The position numbers and the translations under genes are program-made. A DNA stretch of 64,000 nucleotides. Source: Chryseobacterium cucumeris. Lineage in GTDB: Bacteria > Bacteroidota > Bacteroidia > Flavobacteriales > Weeksellaceae. The notes beneath the pieces were generated by a model. It saw only the letters and a program-made list of their open reading frames with translations, did not search any database and had not been told where the DNA came from. Where the stretch lies: contig NZ_LUVZ01000004.1 in assembly GCF_001593385.1 (NCBI RefSeq), positions 35,328 through 99,327 on the forward strand, in the 5' to 3' direction. Positions 51,095 through 59,648 of the stretch are shown one piece after another (position 1 is the stretch's first letter; each line of letters starts with the position of its first letter).

Positions 51095-51907
51095 TTACTT
51101 TTGATTTTGCTGCAACCTCTCTATAAAAAGTGGAGCTGTCTCTTCCAACCTCAGCATAACGCCGGAAAGATTTCTTGCTTTTACATAGGTTCGTACCTGA
51201 GGTTTTGCTAAAAATGAAAATTGAATAAATTCAGAGATTCTGTCACCAGGAATTCCTGCTTTGATAAAATATTCATCCTCTATTCTGTCCCGAACCCAGG
51301 CAATATGTTCCTGAAGATCGTCATATCTGTATTGTCTCTTCTGCCTTCGGGCTTTCCCGCTGATCAGATCATACACTCCCTGAACATTAAGGTTTCCTAA
51401 AAGTATCGGTAAAAGAACACTTTTCACTTCTGCCGGCTTCTCCCTCATTTTCCCTACCGGCTGCGGAAGGCCAACGGCATCTCTTACCTGCTCTCCTTTA
51501 TCTACTTTGGCTACTATCCGGGAATCTGTTTCCAGATCTCCGGTGAGCTTTTTCACAATTTTAACTTCACCCACATCTCTCGGAATCTGACGAAGTGTGA
51601 TAAACAGAGGTAAGTTATTACCATTGGTCAGAACTCTTCCGGAGACTCTATTGAAATCTTCTTTTACAAATCTTAACTCATCGTTATGATTGGCTTCAAT
51701 AGAAAATATACCATCAGAATCGGAATATACTTTCTTATCAGTAGACATATTAATCACGATCACTTTACTCAAATTTTCGCCATTGTCATCCACTATTCGC
51801 CCCGTTACTTTCTGTTGAGACCAAACAAAAGTACTGCAAAGAAGCAGCAGGAAAAGAAAAGTATTTCTTTGCTTTGATATTTCAATATTTTCAGTGATAT
51901 AAGCCAA
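51095..51907 (-). CDS. CarboxypepD_reg-like exported protein, array copy 3
   Basis: The 270-residue product has a hydrophobic export segment (about 13-31, FLFLLLLCSTFVWS), a CarboxypepD_reg-like Ig domain (about 33-110: VTGRIVDDNGENLSKVIVIN, FSIEANHNDELRFVKEDFNR), a linker with VGEVKIVKKLTGDLETDSRI and a basic helical C-terminal part (AWVRDRIEDEYFIKAGIPGD, FLAKPQVRTYVKARNL). It belongs to a tandem set of three; the upstream copy ends 3 bases before. No barrel follows the Ig domain, unlike TonB receptors, so these are small free-standing members. Confidence 0.85.
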   Translation of the reverse strand: MAYITENIEISKQRNTFLFLLLLCSTFVWSQQKVTGRIVDDNGENLSKVIVINMSTDKKVYSDSDGIFSIEANHNDELRFVKEDFNRVSGRVLTNGNNLPLFITLRQIPRDVGEVKIVKKLTGDLETDSRIVAKVDKGEQVRDAVGLPQPVGKMREKPAEVKSVLLPILLGNLNVQGVYDLISGKARRQKRQYRYDDLQEHIAWVRDRIEDEYFIKAGIPGDRISEFIQFSFLAKPQVRTYVKARNLSGVMLRLEETAPLFIERLQQNQK

Positions 51908-51910
51908 CTT

Positions 51911-52741
51911 TTAATGTATATATTGTTCTTGAGTTCCTTCTAATTTATGGGTTTTACTATATTCTGCGAAGGCAACTTTAAGTTCATATTCAACGACATT
52001 TATACTAAAATCTTTTCGATATCTTTTTGCCAATAAACGCGTTTTATCAGCATACAGAAGAAATGCATCAATCTGTTCTTCATCCATTCCGTACTTTTTC
52101 AGGAAATTCAGGTTCACTTCATTTTTTACTCTCCTCAGGAAATCCTGAGTTTCAATGTAATTCGCTTTGGTAATTTTAGGTTGTGTTGCCTTCTTTACCA
52201 AACCTGATACAGCATTAAAAACGCCAAACAGATTTACCTGGCCCACATTAAAATCATGACCTGTAAAAGTTTTTGATATAGCATTATTGGGTAAGGGTTG
52301 ATTCAATGGACTTTTCATATAATCATCCATATCTGATTTTAAGGCCTTAAGTTTTCTGGATTCATTATAGTGCTGATTATCTTTTGCCAGATTTCCGGTA
52401 GGCTTGTACTTAATTTTAACCTCGGGAATTTGAATTTCTATTTTCTTCAGAATAATATTGAACGGAGTATTGATCTCTTCTTTGGTCATTTTTTTATCAA
52501 CACGATAATATCCTTCTTTTACAAATCTGATCTCATCATTTTCTTTGGCTTCAATTTCAAAATTCCCGGACATATCACTTAATGAGCTTTTATTCCCGGA
52601 GATATTCACAACGAGTACAGGTACTAAGTCCAGTTCATCTCCTGTTATTACCTTTCCTGATATTTTTTGTTGTCCCCACAATTTCGGGGTGATACAAAAA
52701 AGCACAAACAATAGAAATCTTTTGATATATCTTATTTCCAT
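51911..52741 (-). CDS. CarboxypepD_reg-like exported protein, array copy 2
   Basis: I choose the ATG at 52741 (MEIRYIKRFLLFVLFCITPK) over one at 52765; it puts the signal peptide at the start and leaves a 1-base gap from the upstream gene. The 276-residue product has the Ig domain (ISGKVITGDELDLVPVLVVN, FEIEAKENDEIRFVKEGYYR), then IEIQIPEVKIKYKPTGNLAK and a basic helical C-terminal part (FLRRVKNEVNLNFLKKYGMD). Each segment has a match at the same position in the neighbours at 51095 and 52743. Confidence 0.83.
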   Translation of the reverse strand: MEIRYIKRFLLFVLFCITPKLWGQQKISGKVITGDELDLVPVLVVNISGNKSSLSDMSGNFEIEAKENDEIRFVKEGYYRVDKKMTKEEINTPFNIILKKIEIQIPEVKIKYKPTGNLAKDNQHYNESRKLKALKSDMDDYMKSPLNQPLPNNAISKTFTGHDFNVGQVNLFGVFNAVSGLVKKATQPKITKANYIETQDFLRRVKNEVNLNFLKKYGMDEEQIDAFLLYADKTRLLAKRYRKDFSINVVEYELKVAFAEYSKTHKLEGTQEQYIH

Positions 52742-52742
52742 A

Positions 52743-53489
52743 TTATCTTTGAGTTTGTGGAGCACGATAGGATGAAATTCTTGTCAGAACAAAACGCTGA
52801 AACCTGTTCAGATCTGCATCGCTACAGAACCCATATTTCAGGATCTTTTTCCTTTCAAAACCGCCTGCAAAAACATAATAAATAAAATGTTCTATCAGAG
52901 GTTTCTCAATTTTAAGATTGGTAAAATAATCATCACCAAGGCTTGCTCTGATATATTTCATTAAGTCTACATCATCCCATTTATTTTTAACTTTTCCTAT
53001 AGAAAACCCTTCCCCTTTCGGCTGCACAAATTCTCCAGGTCTCGCCGCCAATATTCTTGGATCTGATTTCTGAGAAATATACCGATCCATTTCTTTGAGC
53101 AGTTTTTCAACCTTTTGAGGTTTATTATAAAGTTTCGAATCAATTTTAAGGTTTCCGGTAAGCCCTTGTTTTATTTCCACTTCAGGAATCTGGATGGTTT
53201 GGCGTACAAGCCTTATATTCATAGGAGACTCTGTATTTTCCTGAGAAACTATTTTTGTAAGACGTTCATAACCCGCTTTTATAAAACGTAATTCATCTCC
53301 CTGTCTTCCGGAAATCATAAAATGACCATCCCGGTTTGAAACCACTATTTCGTCTGTTCTGATATTGACAACATTCACATCCTGCATTTCAGTACCGCTT
53401 TCGGAAATAATTTTACCAAATATATAACTTTGGGCATGGGTATGGATAAAAAGAATAAAGGATAAGAAAAAGAATAGTTTAAGTTTCAC
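52743..53489 (-). CDS. CarboxypepD_reg-like exported protein, array copy 1
   Basis: This 248-residue protein has a signal peptide (to about residue 19, HTHAQ), a CarboxypepD_reg-like Ig domain (IFGKIISESGTEMQDVNVVN, FMISGRQGDELRFIKAGYER) and a helical C-terminal part containing KIEKPLIEHFIYYVFAGGFE. It is the first gene of the three-paralogue array and is divergent from the AddA gene. The motif GDELRFIKAGYER / NDEIRFVKEGYYR / NDELRFVKEDFNR is common to all three. Function unknown. Confidence 0.85.
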   Translation of the reverse strand: MKLKLFFFLSFILFIHTHAQSYIFGKIISESGTEMQDVNVVNIRTDEIVVSNRDGHFMISGRQGDELRFIKAGYERLTKIVSQENTESPMNIRLVRQTIQIPEVEIKQGLTGNLKIDSKLYNKPQKVEKLLKEMDRYISQKSDPRILAARPGEFVQPKGEGFSIGKVKNKWDDVDLMKYIRASLGDDYFTNLKIEKPLIEHFIYYVFAGGFERKKILKYGFCSDADLNRFQRFVLTRISSYRAPQTQR

Positions 53490-53671
53490 GGGCTATTTTT
53501 TATAAAGCAAAGCTAAAATTATTTTTAATTTATCCCATAAGTTTAACCACAGTTAACGCGTTTTAATATTTCTTTTTAATTTTTGCCATCTAAACTGTTA
53601 AATCAGCTGATTAAATTGTTAAAATTTCTTTTAAATTTTAGCTAACTTGCAGTCTCAATTCTCTTTCAACA

Positions 53672-56600
53672 ATGCAAAATTCTTACACAGTCATCAATGC
53701 TTCTGCCGGATCCGGGAAAACCTATGCTCTGGTACAAAGGCTTCTGATGATCTGTCTCCGCTATCCTAATCAGCAGCAGTCGATCAGGAATATTCTCGCA
53801 CTGACTTTCACCAACAAAGCAGCCAATGAGATGAAGGAAAGAATTTTATCGTGGCTGGGAAATTTCTCAGCGAAAGATTATGCTGAAAATACAGATCTGA
53901 ACAATATCCAGAAAGCATTTGAAGAACAGGGTTTAAAAATTACCATTGATGAACTTCATCACCGTTCTAAAAAATTACTGGACTACGTTCTCCACAATTA
54001 TTCCACACTTAATATCGGAACTATTGACCGTTTTAACTCAAGATTGGTAAGAAGTTTTTCTTATGAACTGGGATTGGCGAAAAATTTTAATCTTGAAATT
54101 GAAGCTGAGCCGTTTCTGATAGAAGCCGTTGATAAAATGCTGGATCAGATTGGTGAGAATGAAAACATCTCCAATTCTTTCATGGATTATGTAGATTACA
54201 GTCTCGAAAATAATGAAAGGATTAACCTTAATAAAAACCTTTATGATTCTGCGAAGGAATTTGTAAAGGATATTCACTACGAGCATCTGAAAAGCAATAA
54301 AAGTTTTGACGATGCCAATTATGAAAATATAAAGAATACACTTCGTAAAGAGATTGTTCTCAACAAAAAACAGTCTGCAGAACTCGCTGCCGGTTCTATT
54401 GAATTATTCAAATCAAGAAATATTGATATTGAAGATTTTGCTCAGGGTAAAAACGGAATTGGGGGCTTCTTTACTAAGGTTATAGATTTTTATCAGCAGA
54501 AAAGAGCCGGATTTCCTTTTCCTACTACGCAGGAGGAATCTGTTATCAATAATTACAGAAAAGGAGCGTCTTCAAAATCGAAACATAAAGAAGCCGAAAT
54601 TTTCGAAATCCTGGATCAGCTTCTCGACAACAGAATGAAACTGATTCTTCTGTATATTGAGACTCAAAAGAAAGAGAAAGTTTTATCTGCTCTTCTTCCT
54701 TTAAAGGTCAATAAGGATATTCAGGATGAGCTACAAAAAATTGAGGAAGAAAATGATCTTGTTCTGCTTTCTAAATTTAATATTCTGATCAATGAAAATC
54801 TTAAAAATGAACCTTCGGCTTTTATTTATGAAAAAGTAGGTTCACAGTTTCAGCATTATTTCTTTGATGAGTTTCAGGATACATCAGAACTGCAGTGGCA
54901 GAATTTTGTACCACTGAGAGATCATAGTGTTTCTACAGAATACACTTCATTTACATTGGTGGGTGATCCCAAACAGAGTATTTACCGATTCCGTGGTGGA
55001 GAAAGTAAACTGATGCTGGACATTATCAACAAAAAGGAGTTTTCACCTAAGGAAGCAGATCTTCTGGTATTAAAAGATAACTGGAGAAGTGCCAGAAACA
55101 TTGTACAATTCAACAATGAGTTGTACCGTTTTCATTCTGAAGGACTACTTGAAGAGCATAAAAATATTTTTGGGGAAGATGCTGAGCAAAATCCAAAATC
55201 CAAAATGGATGGACGCGTAAGGGTAAATCTAATTGAAAATCTTACGAATGAAGAATTCTACACAGATACTTCGGAAAGAATGCAGAAAGATATTCAGGAA
55301 TGTCTGGATAATGGTTTTAAGTTTTCTGATATTACGATTCTTTGCCGTGGAAATTTTGATATTTTCAGTTATTCTCAAAAGCTGGGAAGCTTAAAAGTTA
55401 AGTATAAAGGAGAAGAAACCAATATTAAAACGATTTCTGATAAAGGGCTTACGCTGGAACTTTCCAATACCTTAAAAGCGGTTATTGAATTTCTTCGCTG
55501 GGAGCTCAATCCAAAGAATAAACATTGTCTGATTATGATGATGTACCACCTGAATACATTGGGCAAGATTAATATGCCGGATTTCACTTTAGGAATGAAA
55601 GAAATTCTGGATATCGAAGGCCATGAAGAAATTCTGCAGTTTATTCAGCAAAAATATTCGCTACAGCTTAAACAGGATAATTTCCCAAGATTCAATCTTT
55701 ATAATTTCATCGAATATTACATCAATGAATTTTCTGTTGAAAATAAAGAAACAGACTTTTTACTGAATTTCCTGGAAATGCTTTTCAACTTTACACAGAA
55801 TGCAGGTGCAAGTACCAAAGAATTTCTGAAATATTGGGACGAAGAGGCTTCTTCATACACTATTCAGGCTTCAGAAAATATTGATGCTGTCCAGATCATG
55901 ACGATCCACAAGTCTAAAGGGCTGGAATTTCCCATTGTTTTTATCCCTATGATGAACAAAAACCGGGACAGTGAATTTACCAACTGGTTTGATACCAATG
56001 AGAATGAAGCATTAAAATCAGTCAACATTAATCAGTTCAGCAAAAACCTGGAAGCTTATGATGACGAAATTCTGTTCTTCAACACTAAAAACTCTTATAA
56101 AAACCTGATTGACAGATTATGTCTTCAATATGTTGCGACGACAAGACCTGTTGAACAATTATTTTTTTATCTTCAAAAAGCCAATAAAACTTCTAATAAT
56201 CTGGAGCTTTTGGAATTCCTTCAAACCAAAAATCCCGAGCAGGCTGATGAGTTTGACGTGTATGCAGTAAATCCTGAGATGCTGAAGAAATATTCAAAAG
56301 AGAAAAGTTCTTCTTTTAAAACCCAGAATATTGAGAATCTGAAGAACGTTAATGAAAAAAGTACTTCTATCAAGATTGCAACACCTTCAAAAAACTATCA
56401 GGTACGAAATGAAAAGGTAAGAATCGGGCTTTTTGTGCATGAACTTTTATCGAAAATCAATACGGAAAATGATATCGCAAAGGTATTGGATGGTTATGCT
56501 TTAGAAGGACAGATTACCCTGGAGGAGAAAAATGAAATACAGGTTACACTGCAGGAAATTGTCAGAACTTATGCAGAATTCTTTGATGAAAAATGGGAAG

Positions 56601-56812
56601 TAATCAATGAAAAAGATATCATGATTTCTGAAAGAGGAGAAAGCCATATATTCAGGCCAGACCGCATTCTAAAAGGCGAAGAAGGATATATCATTGTTGA
56701 TTTCAAAACCGGTGAACAAAAAGCAAAGGATGAAGCACAGGTAGAAGGGTATAAAAATATTCTTGAGCGTCTGGGTAAAAAAGTGCTTAAAACACAGATT
56801 ATCTATCTATAA
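53672..56812 (+). CDS. addA: AddA/RecB-like UvrD-family helicase-nuclease
   Basis: This 1046-residue protein has a superfamily-1 helicase core: Walker A INASAGSGKTYALVQRL (K16), TLNIGTIDRFNSRLVRSF, Walker B YFFDEFQDTSELQWQNF, LVGDPKQSIYRFRGGES, MTIHKSKGLEFPIVFIP and QYVATTRPVEQLFF. A C-terminal PD-(D/E)xK nuclease domain follows (about 940-1046, FRPDRILKGEEGYIIVDFKT). This is the AddA architecture for double-strand-break processing and recombination. The partner AddB-type gene is not adjacent on either side, where the upstream neighbour is the CarboxypepD array on the opposite strand. Confidence 0.9.
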   Translation: MQNSYTVINASAGSGKTYALVQRLLMICLRYPNQQQSIRNILALTFTNKAANEMKERILSWLGNFSAKDYAENTDLNNIQKAFEEQGLKITIDELHHRSKKLLDYVLHNYSTLNIGTIDRFNSRLVRSFSYELGLAKNFNLEIEAEPFLIEAVDKMLDQIGENENISNSFMDYVDYSLENNERINLNKNLYDSAKEFVKDIHYEHLKSNKSFDDANYENIKNTLRKEIVLNKKQSAELAAGSIELFKSRNIDIEDFAQGKNGIGGFFTKVIDFYQQKRAGFPFPTTQEESVINNYRKGASSKSKHKEAEIFEILDQLLDNRMKLILLYIETQKKEKVLSALLPLKVNKDIQDELQKIEEENDLVLLSKFNILINENLKNEPSAFIYEKVGSQFQHYFFDEFQDTSELQWQNFVPLRDHSVSTEYTSFTLVGDPKQSIYRFRGGESKLMLDIINKKEFSPKEADLLVLKDNWRSARNIVQFNNELYRFHSEGLLEEHKNIFGEDAEQNPKSKMDGRVRVNLIENLTNEEFYTDTSERMQKDIQECLDNGFKFSDITILCRGNFDIFSYSQKLGSLKVKYKGEETNIKTISDKGLTLELSNTLKAVIEFLRWELNPKNKHCLIMMMYHLNTLGKINMPDFTLGMKEILDIEGHEEILQFIQQKYSLQLKQDNFPRFNLYNFIEYYINEFSVENKETDFLLNFLEMLFNFTQNAGASTKEFLKYWDEEASSYTIQASENIDAVQIMTIHKSKGLEFPIVFIPMMNKNRDSEFTNWFDTNENEALKSVNINQFSKNLEAYDDEILFFNTKNSYKNLIDRLCLQYVATTRPVEQLFFYLQKANKTSNNLELLEFLQTKNPEQADEFDVYAVNPEMLKKYSKEKSSSFKTQNIENLKNVNEKSTSIKIATPSKNYQVRNEKVRIGLFVHELLSKINTENDIAKVLDGYALEGQITLEEKNEIQVTLQEIVRTYAEFFDEKWEVINEKDIMISERGESHIFRPDRILKGEEGYIIVDFKTGEQKAKDEAQVEGYKNILERLGKKVLKTQIIYL

Positions 56813-56943
56813 TTTAAACATTCCCAAAAGGTTAATATTATAATTCTTGTAAAAACCCTTCAAAATAGAAAAGGTTTTATTATTTTTATTCAGTACGAAT
56901 AAAATATAACCTTTGATTATATTTTGATTAGAACTAACCAGCC

Positions 56944-57168
56944 ATGAGAATATATTTAACTTCCTTTGTAATAAGTCTGATTATGATGTTGTTTTCTACA
57001 ATGGTCATTTATCATATTATGGATTACTCAGATTCATCTGCTACAGAAGATAACCGTCATTATATGTCTACTGAAAACATTGCCAATTCATTGTTTCTGA
57101 GCTTTGTATTGGGAGCAGTCGTTTTTATTTCTGCAGTGAGAATACAAAGACCTGCGTATAAGAAATAA
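56944..57168 (+). CDS. Small two-helix membrane protein
   Basis: This 74-residue protein has two hydrophobic helices (about 5-24, ISLIMMLFSTMVIYHIM; and about 48-65, LFLSFVLGAVVFISAV) joined by a polar acidic loop, with a basic tail. I do not recognise a family. The predicted membrane topology and the terminator that follows make it likely to be real. Confidence 0.6.
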   Translation: MRIYLTSFVISLIMMLFSTMVIYHIMDYSDSSATEDNRHYMSTENIANSLFLSFVLGAVVFISAVRIQRPAYKK

Positions 57169-57185
57169 CGATATAATCCTACAAT

Positions 57186-57217
57186 AAAAAACCGCTATTC
57201 CTGAGGATAACGGTTTT
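57186..57217 (+). terminator. Weak terminator after the small membrane protein gene
   Basis: AAAAACCG and CGGTTTT pair with an imperfect middle and T-rich flank. It lies between convergent genes (ferritin on minus). Confidence 0.5.
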
Positions 57218-57239
57218 ATATTTTGAAGAATTTTGAATT

Positions 57240-57749
57240 TTAAGCAGTTGTATCAGGAGTAAATACTCTTTGAGACAATTCCTGATCAAAAAGGTATAAT
57301 GCAGATGGATTATCACATACCATTTTGATTTTTGTTACATATTGAGAAGCACTTGCTTCTTCTTCTACCTGTTCGTTGATAAACCACTGCAGGAATGATG
57401 TTGTTGCAAAATCTCCCTCTTCATTTGCATTTTTTACAATATTGAAAATACTTTTAGTTACGATTTTCTCATGTGCTAATGCTTTTTCAAAAATATCTGT
57501 TGCATTTTCGAACTCGTGGGGTGGTTTTGGAATTTCCCCGATGATAATTTCGCCTCCTACATCATTCAAATAATCAAACATTTTATCTGCATGCATCAAT
57601 TCTTCTTTGCTCTGTACTCTGAAATAGTTGGCAATTCCATCCAGGTCTTTTCCAGAAAACCATGCAGACATTGAAAGATAATATTGAGCAGCGTATTGTT
57701 CGTGGGCAATTTGTTCGTTAATTAATTTTGCAATTTTTTCGCTAACCAT
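57240..57749 (-). CDS. Ferritin (ferroxidase)
   Basis: I start it at the ATG at 57749 (MVSEKIAKLINEQIAHEQYA, 169 aa); an upstream in-frame ATG at 57797 would add 16 hydrophobic residues not found in ferritins. The four-helix bundle shows the ferroxidase ligands in EQIAHEQYAAQYYLSM and KEELMHADKMFDYL (ExxH), then WFINEQVEEEASA. It oxidises Fe2+ and stores iron in the cytoplasm as a 24-mer. It is of the bacterial non-haem (Ftn) type, without the Met ligand of bacterioferritin. Confidence 0.92.
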   Translation of the reverse strand: MVSEKIAKLINEQIAHEQYAAQYYLSMSAWFSGKDLDGIANYFRVQSKEELMHADKMFDYLNDVGGEIIIGEIPKPPHEFENATDIFEKALAHEKIVTKSIFNIVKNANEEGDFATTSFLQWFINEQVEEEASASQYVTKIKMVCDNPSALYLFDQELSQRVFTPDTTA

Positions 57750-57818
57750 AAGTATTAAATTTATAGTCAAAAATAGGGAATAAAAGCCCGAAATCAAAAG
57801 TTTTAAAGAAAATTAATA

Positions 57819-57846
57819 CAAAAAGGATGGAACAATATCCATCCTT
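57819..57846 (-). terminator. Terminator of the Spy-like gene
   Basis: AAGGATGG (57823-57830) and CCATCCTT (57839-57846) pair around an 8-base loop with flanking A/T tracts. It follows the minus-strand stop at 57877. Confidence 0.65.
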
Positions 57847-57876
57847 AACACATTAAAAAACTAAAATTACAAGCTG

Positions 57877-58326
57877 TTATTTTACTTCAGCAGTTCCTGT
57901 ATTCATCGGCTTTTTCATCATTCTTCTTTCTTTCATTGCCATTTTCATTTTTTCTGCTTTAGCTTTTCTGTCAGCCTGCCATTTATCATATTGATCAGGA
58001 GTAAGGATGTTTTTCATATCAGTATCCATTTGTGCCCTTTTGGCATGCATTTCCTGCATCTTAGCTTGTCTGTCTACTCTATTTTTGTCAAATTCCGCCT
58101 TCATTTCAGCTTTTCTTTTATCCTGAAGAGCCTTTATCTGTGCTACCTGAGATGGATTAAGATTAAGGTCTTTCTGCATCTGGTCTAGACGTTCCTGTTG
58201 TTTCTGTTCCATTTTCTGCTTCATTTCAACGGCTCTTGCCTGTCTGTCTTGTGGAGTTGTAGTTTGTTGTGCCATTGCAAAACCTCCTATTCCGATAAAT
58301 GCTATTGCTAAAACTAATTTTTTCAT
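57877..58326 (-). CDS. Spy/CpxP-like periplasmic helical protein (DUF4890-like)
   Basis: The 149-residue protein has a signal peptide (to about 19, GGFAMAQ). The mature part is nearly all charged helix, rich in Met, Gln, Lys and Arg, with LNLNPSQVAQIKALQDKRKA and TDMKNILTPDQYDKWQADRK. The second fits the L-T-x-x-Q pattern typical of Spy/CpxP-like proteins, which act as periplasmic chaperones or stress sensors. Methionine content is high (also RRMMKKPM), which could bind metal. The next gene upstream is also exported. Confidence 0.78.
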   Translation of the reverse strand: MKKLVLAIAFIGIGGFAMAQQTTTPQDRQARAVEMKQKMEQKQQERLDQMQKDLNLNPSQVAQIKALQDKRKAEMKAEFDKNRVDRQAKMQEMHAKRAQMDTDMKNILTPDQYDKWQADRKAKAEKMKMAMKERRMMKKPMNTGTAEVK

Positions 58327-58452
58327 CTTTTTAAAATTTAATTAATTGTTATTTTGTTATTATATCTTTTTGATTATGAACTAAAACATAAGTTAAATTG
58401 AGAAATTCATAAATAATGTTAAATTTTAATAAAAATAAATTAACAAAACATC

Positions 58453-58484
58453 AAAAAAAAGGACAGATTATAAAAACCTGCCCT
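58453..58484 (-). terminator. Terminator of the FRGN-repeat gene
   Basis: On the minus strand GGGCAG and CTGTCC pair (with one G-U) around an 11-base loop and are followed by T8. It lies 30 bases after the stop at 58514. Confidence 0.6.
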
Positions 58485-58513
58485 TCACACCACTTAAATA
58501 TAATATATGAAAA

Positions 58514-59509
58514 TTAATTCCTTACTAAACTGCCTCTAAAACCGCCACCGCCATTACCACGGTTCTCTTGTCTTGGTGCAGAATTTTCAGATTTTTGTCT
58601 GAAACCTCCATTATTTCCTCTGAATCCGCCATTATCTTCTCTTTTAGGAGCTTCTCTTCTTACTTCACTGTTCCCTCTGAAACCGCCTCCATTATTATTT
58701 CTGAAGCCTCCGTTATCGGCATTTCCTCTGTTTCCTCCATTATCAGAATTCCCTCTGAAACCGCCTTCGCTGTTGTTTCTGAAACCACCATTATTCTCAT
58801 TTCTGAAACCAGAATTATTGTTATTTCCGTTATTTCCACGGAACCCTCCTGAGTTTCCATTGTTTCTTGTGTTTCTGAAACCATTATCTGGTCTGCTGTC
58901 TCTTCTGATAATATCAAAAGTAGGATTCTCCATTCTGCGGAATCTTGATCGGTCTACCCTGTAAATATTGATATTAATATTTCTATATCTTGGCATTACA
59001 GTATATCTCGGTACATAATAAGTTCTTCTGTAATTCTGGAAATAAACTATCGGGCTGGTTCCTCTGTAATAGTTATTCTGGAAAACCACAAATACTCTTG
59101 GTCCTAAAATTCTTTCCAGAGCATAAAATCTGTCATAGTACCATCTGTCCGGATTATATCTGTAGAAATTATTCCATGCTGTAAAGCTTGCATACAGATT
59201 ATTCAATCTCATAATCTGATCTACCTGCCATCTGCTTAATCTGTTCTGTACGAAAAAGCCGTTCCAGTCGATATTAATAATACTTCCTCTGTAGTCGTTA
59301 TAATAGCTTTGGTAATAATTGCTTGGATAATAGTCCTGTGGATAATTGTAATAATAATCGTCAGGGAAATAATTTCTATCATCTTGATCACTGTAATAAC
59401 CTCCATCATTCTGATAATAACCATCATCATCCCAACCATTATTTGGATACTGCTGAGCTGACGTCAAAACGCCTAACCCAAAAGCTAATCCCAAAAATAT
59501 TTTTTTCAT
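58514..59509 (-). CDS. Exported protein with aromatic N-half and Gly-Phe-Arg-Gly-Asn repeats
   Basis: The 331-residue protein has a signal peptide (to about 18, GVLTSAQ). Residues about 20-75 are rich in Tyr, Asp and Asn (YPNNGWDDDGYYQNDGGYY). Residues 75-190 are more ordered (RGSIINIDWNGFFVQNRLSR, LERILGPRVFVVFQNNYYRG). From about 205 the tail repeats GGFRGN, GGFRNN and NGGF many times, with net positive charge. I do not know the family. The repeats resemble RGG/FG motifs that bind nucleic acid or drive phase separation, but that is only resemblance. The tail has no sorting domain. Confidence 0.78.
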   Translation of the reverse strand: MKKIFLGLAFGLGVLTSAQQYPNNGWDDDGYYQNDGGYYSDQDDRNYFPDDYYYNYPQDYYPSNYYQSYYNDYRGSIINIDWNGFFVQNRLSRWQVDQIMRLNNLYASFTAWNNFYRYNPDRWYYDRFYALERILGPRVFVVFQNNYYRGTSPIVYFQNYRRTYYVPRYTVMPRYRNININIYRVDRSRFRRMENPTFDIIRRDSRPDNGFRNTRNNGNSGGFRGNNGNNNNSGFRNENNGGFRNNSEGGFRGNSDNGGNRGNADNGGFRNNNGGGFRGNSEVRREAPKREDNGGFRGNNGGFRQKSENSAPRQENRGNGGGGFRGSLVRN

Positions 59510-59573
59510 CTCTATAGTCGTTAATTGGTTAATATATAGCAGAATATCTTAATTCTATCTTTTTGATACAAAT

Positions 59574-59611
59574 AAAAAAAAGAAGTTAAATCATAAGATT
59601 AAACTTCTTTC
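59574..59611 (-). terminator. Terminator of the glucanotransferase gene
   Basis: AAAGAAGTT and AACTTCTTT pair around a loop of about 14 bases, with A7 on the distal side (T7 in the minus-strand RNA). It is 38 bases after the stop at 59649. Confidence 0.55.
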
Positions 59612-59648
59612 AAAATATTTACAACTACCTGATAATCAATTGTTAAAT

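Noticed and set aside
58568..58964. Overlapping frames on both strands within the FRGN-repeat gene, and a possible CRISPR-like repeat
   Set aside because: The DNA repeats follow the codons of the GGFRGN protein repeats, are irregular in length, and have no unique spacers, so there is no CRISPR array.
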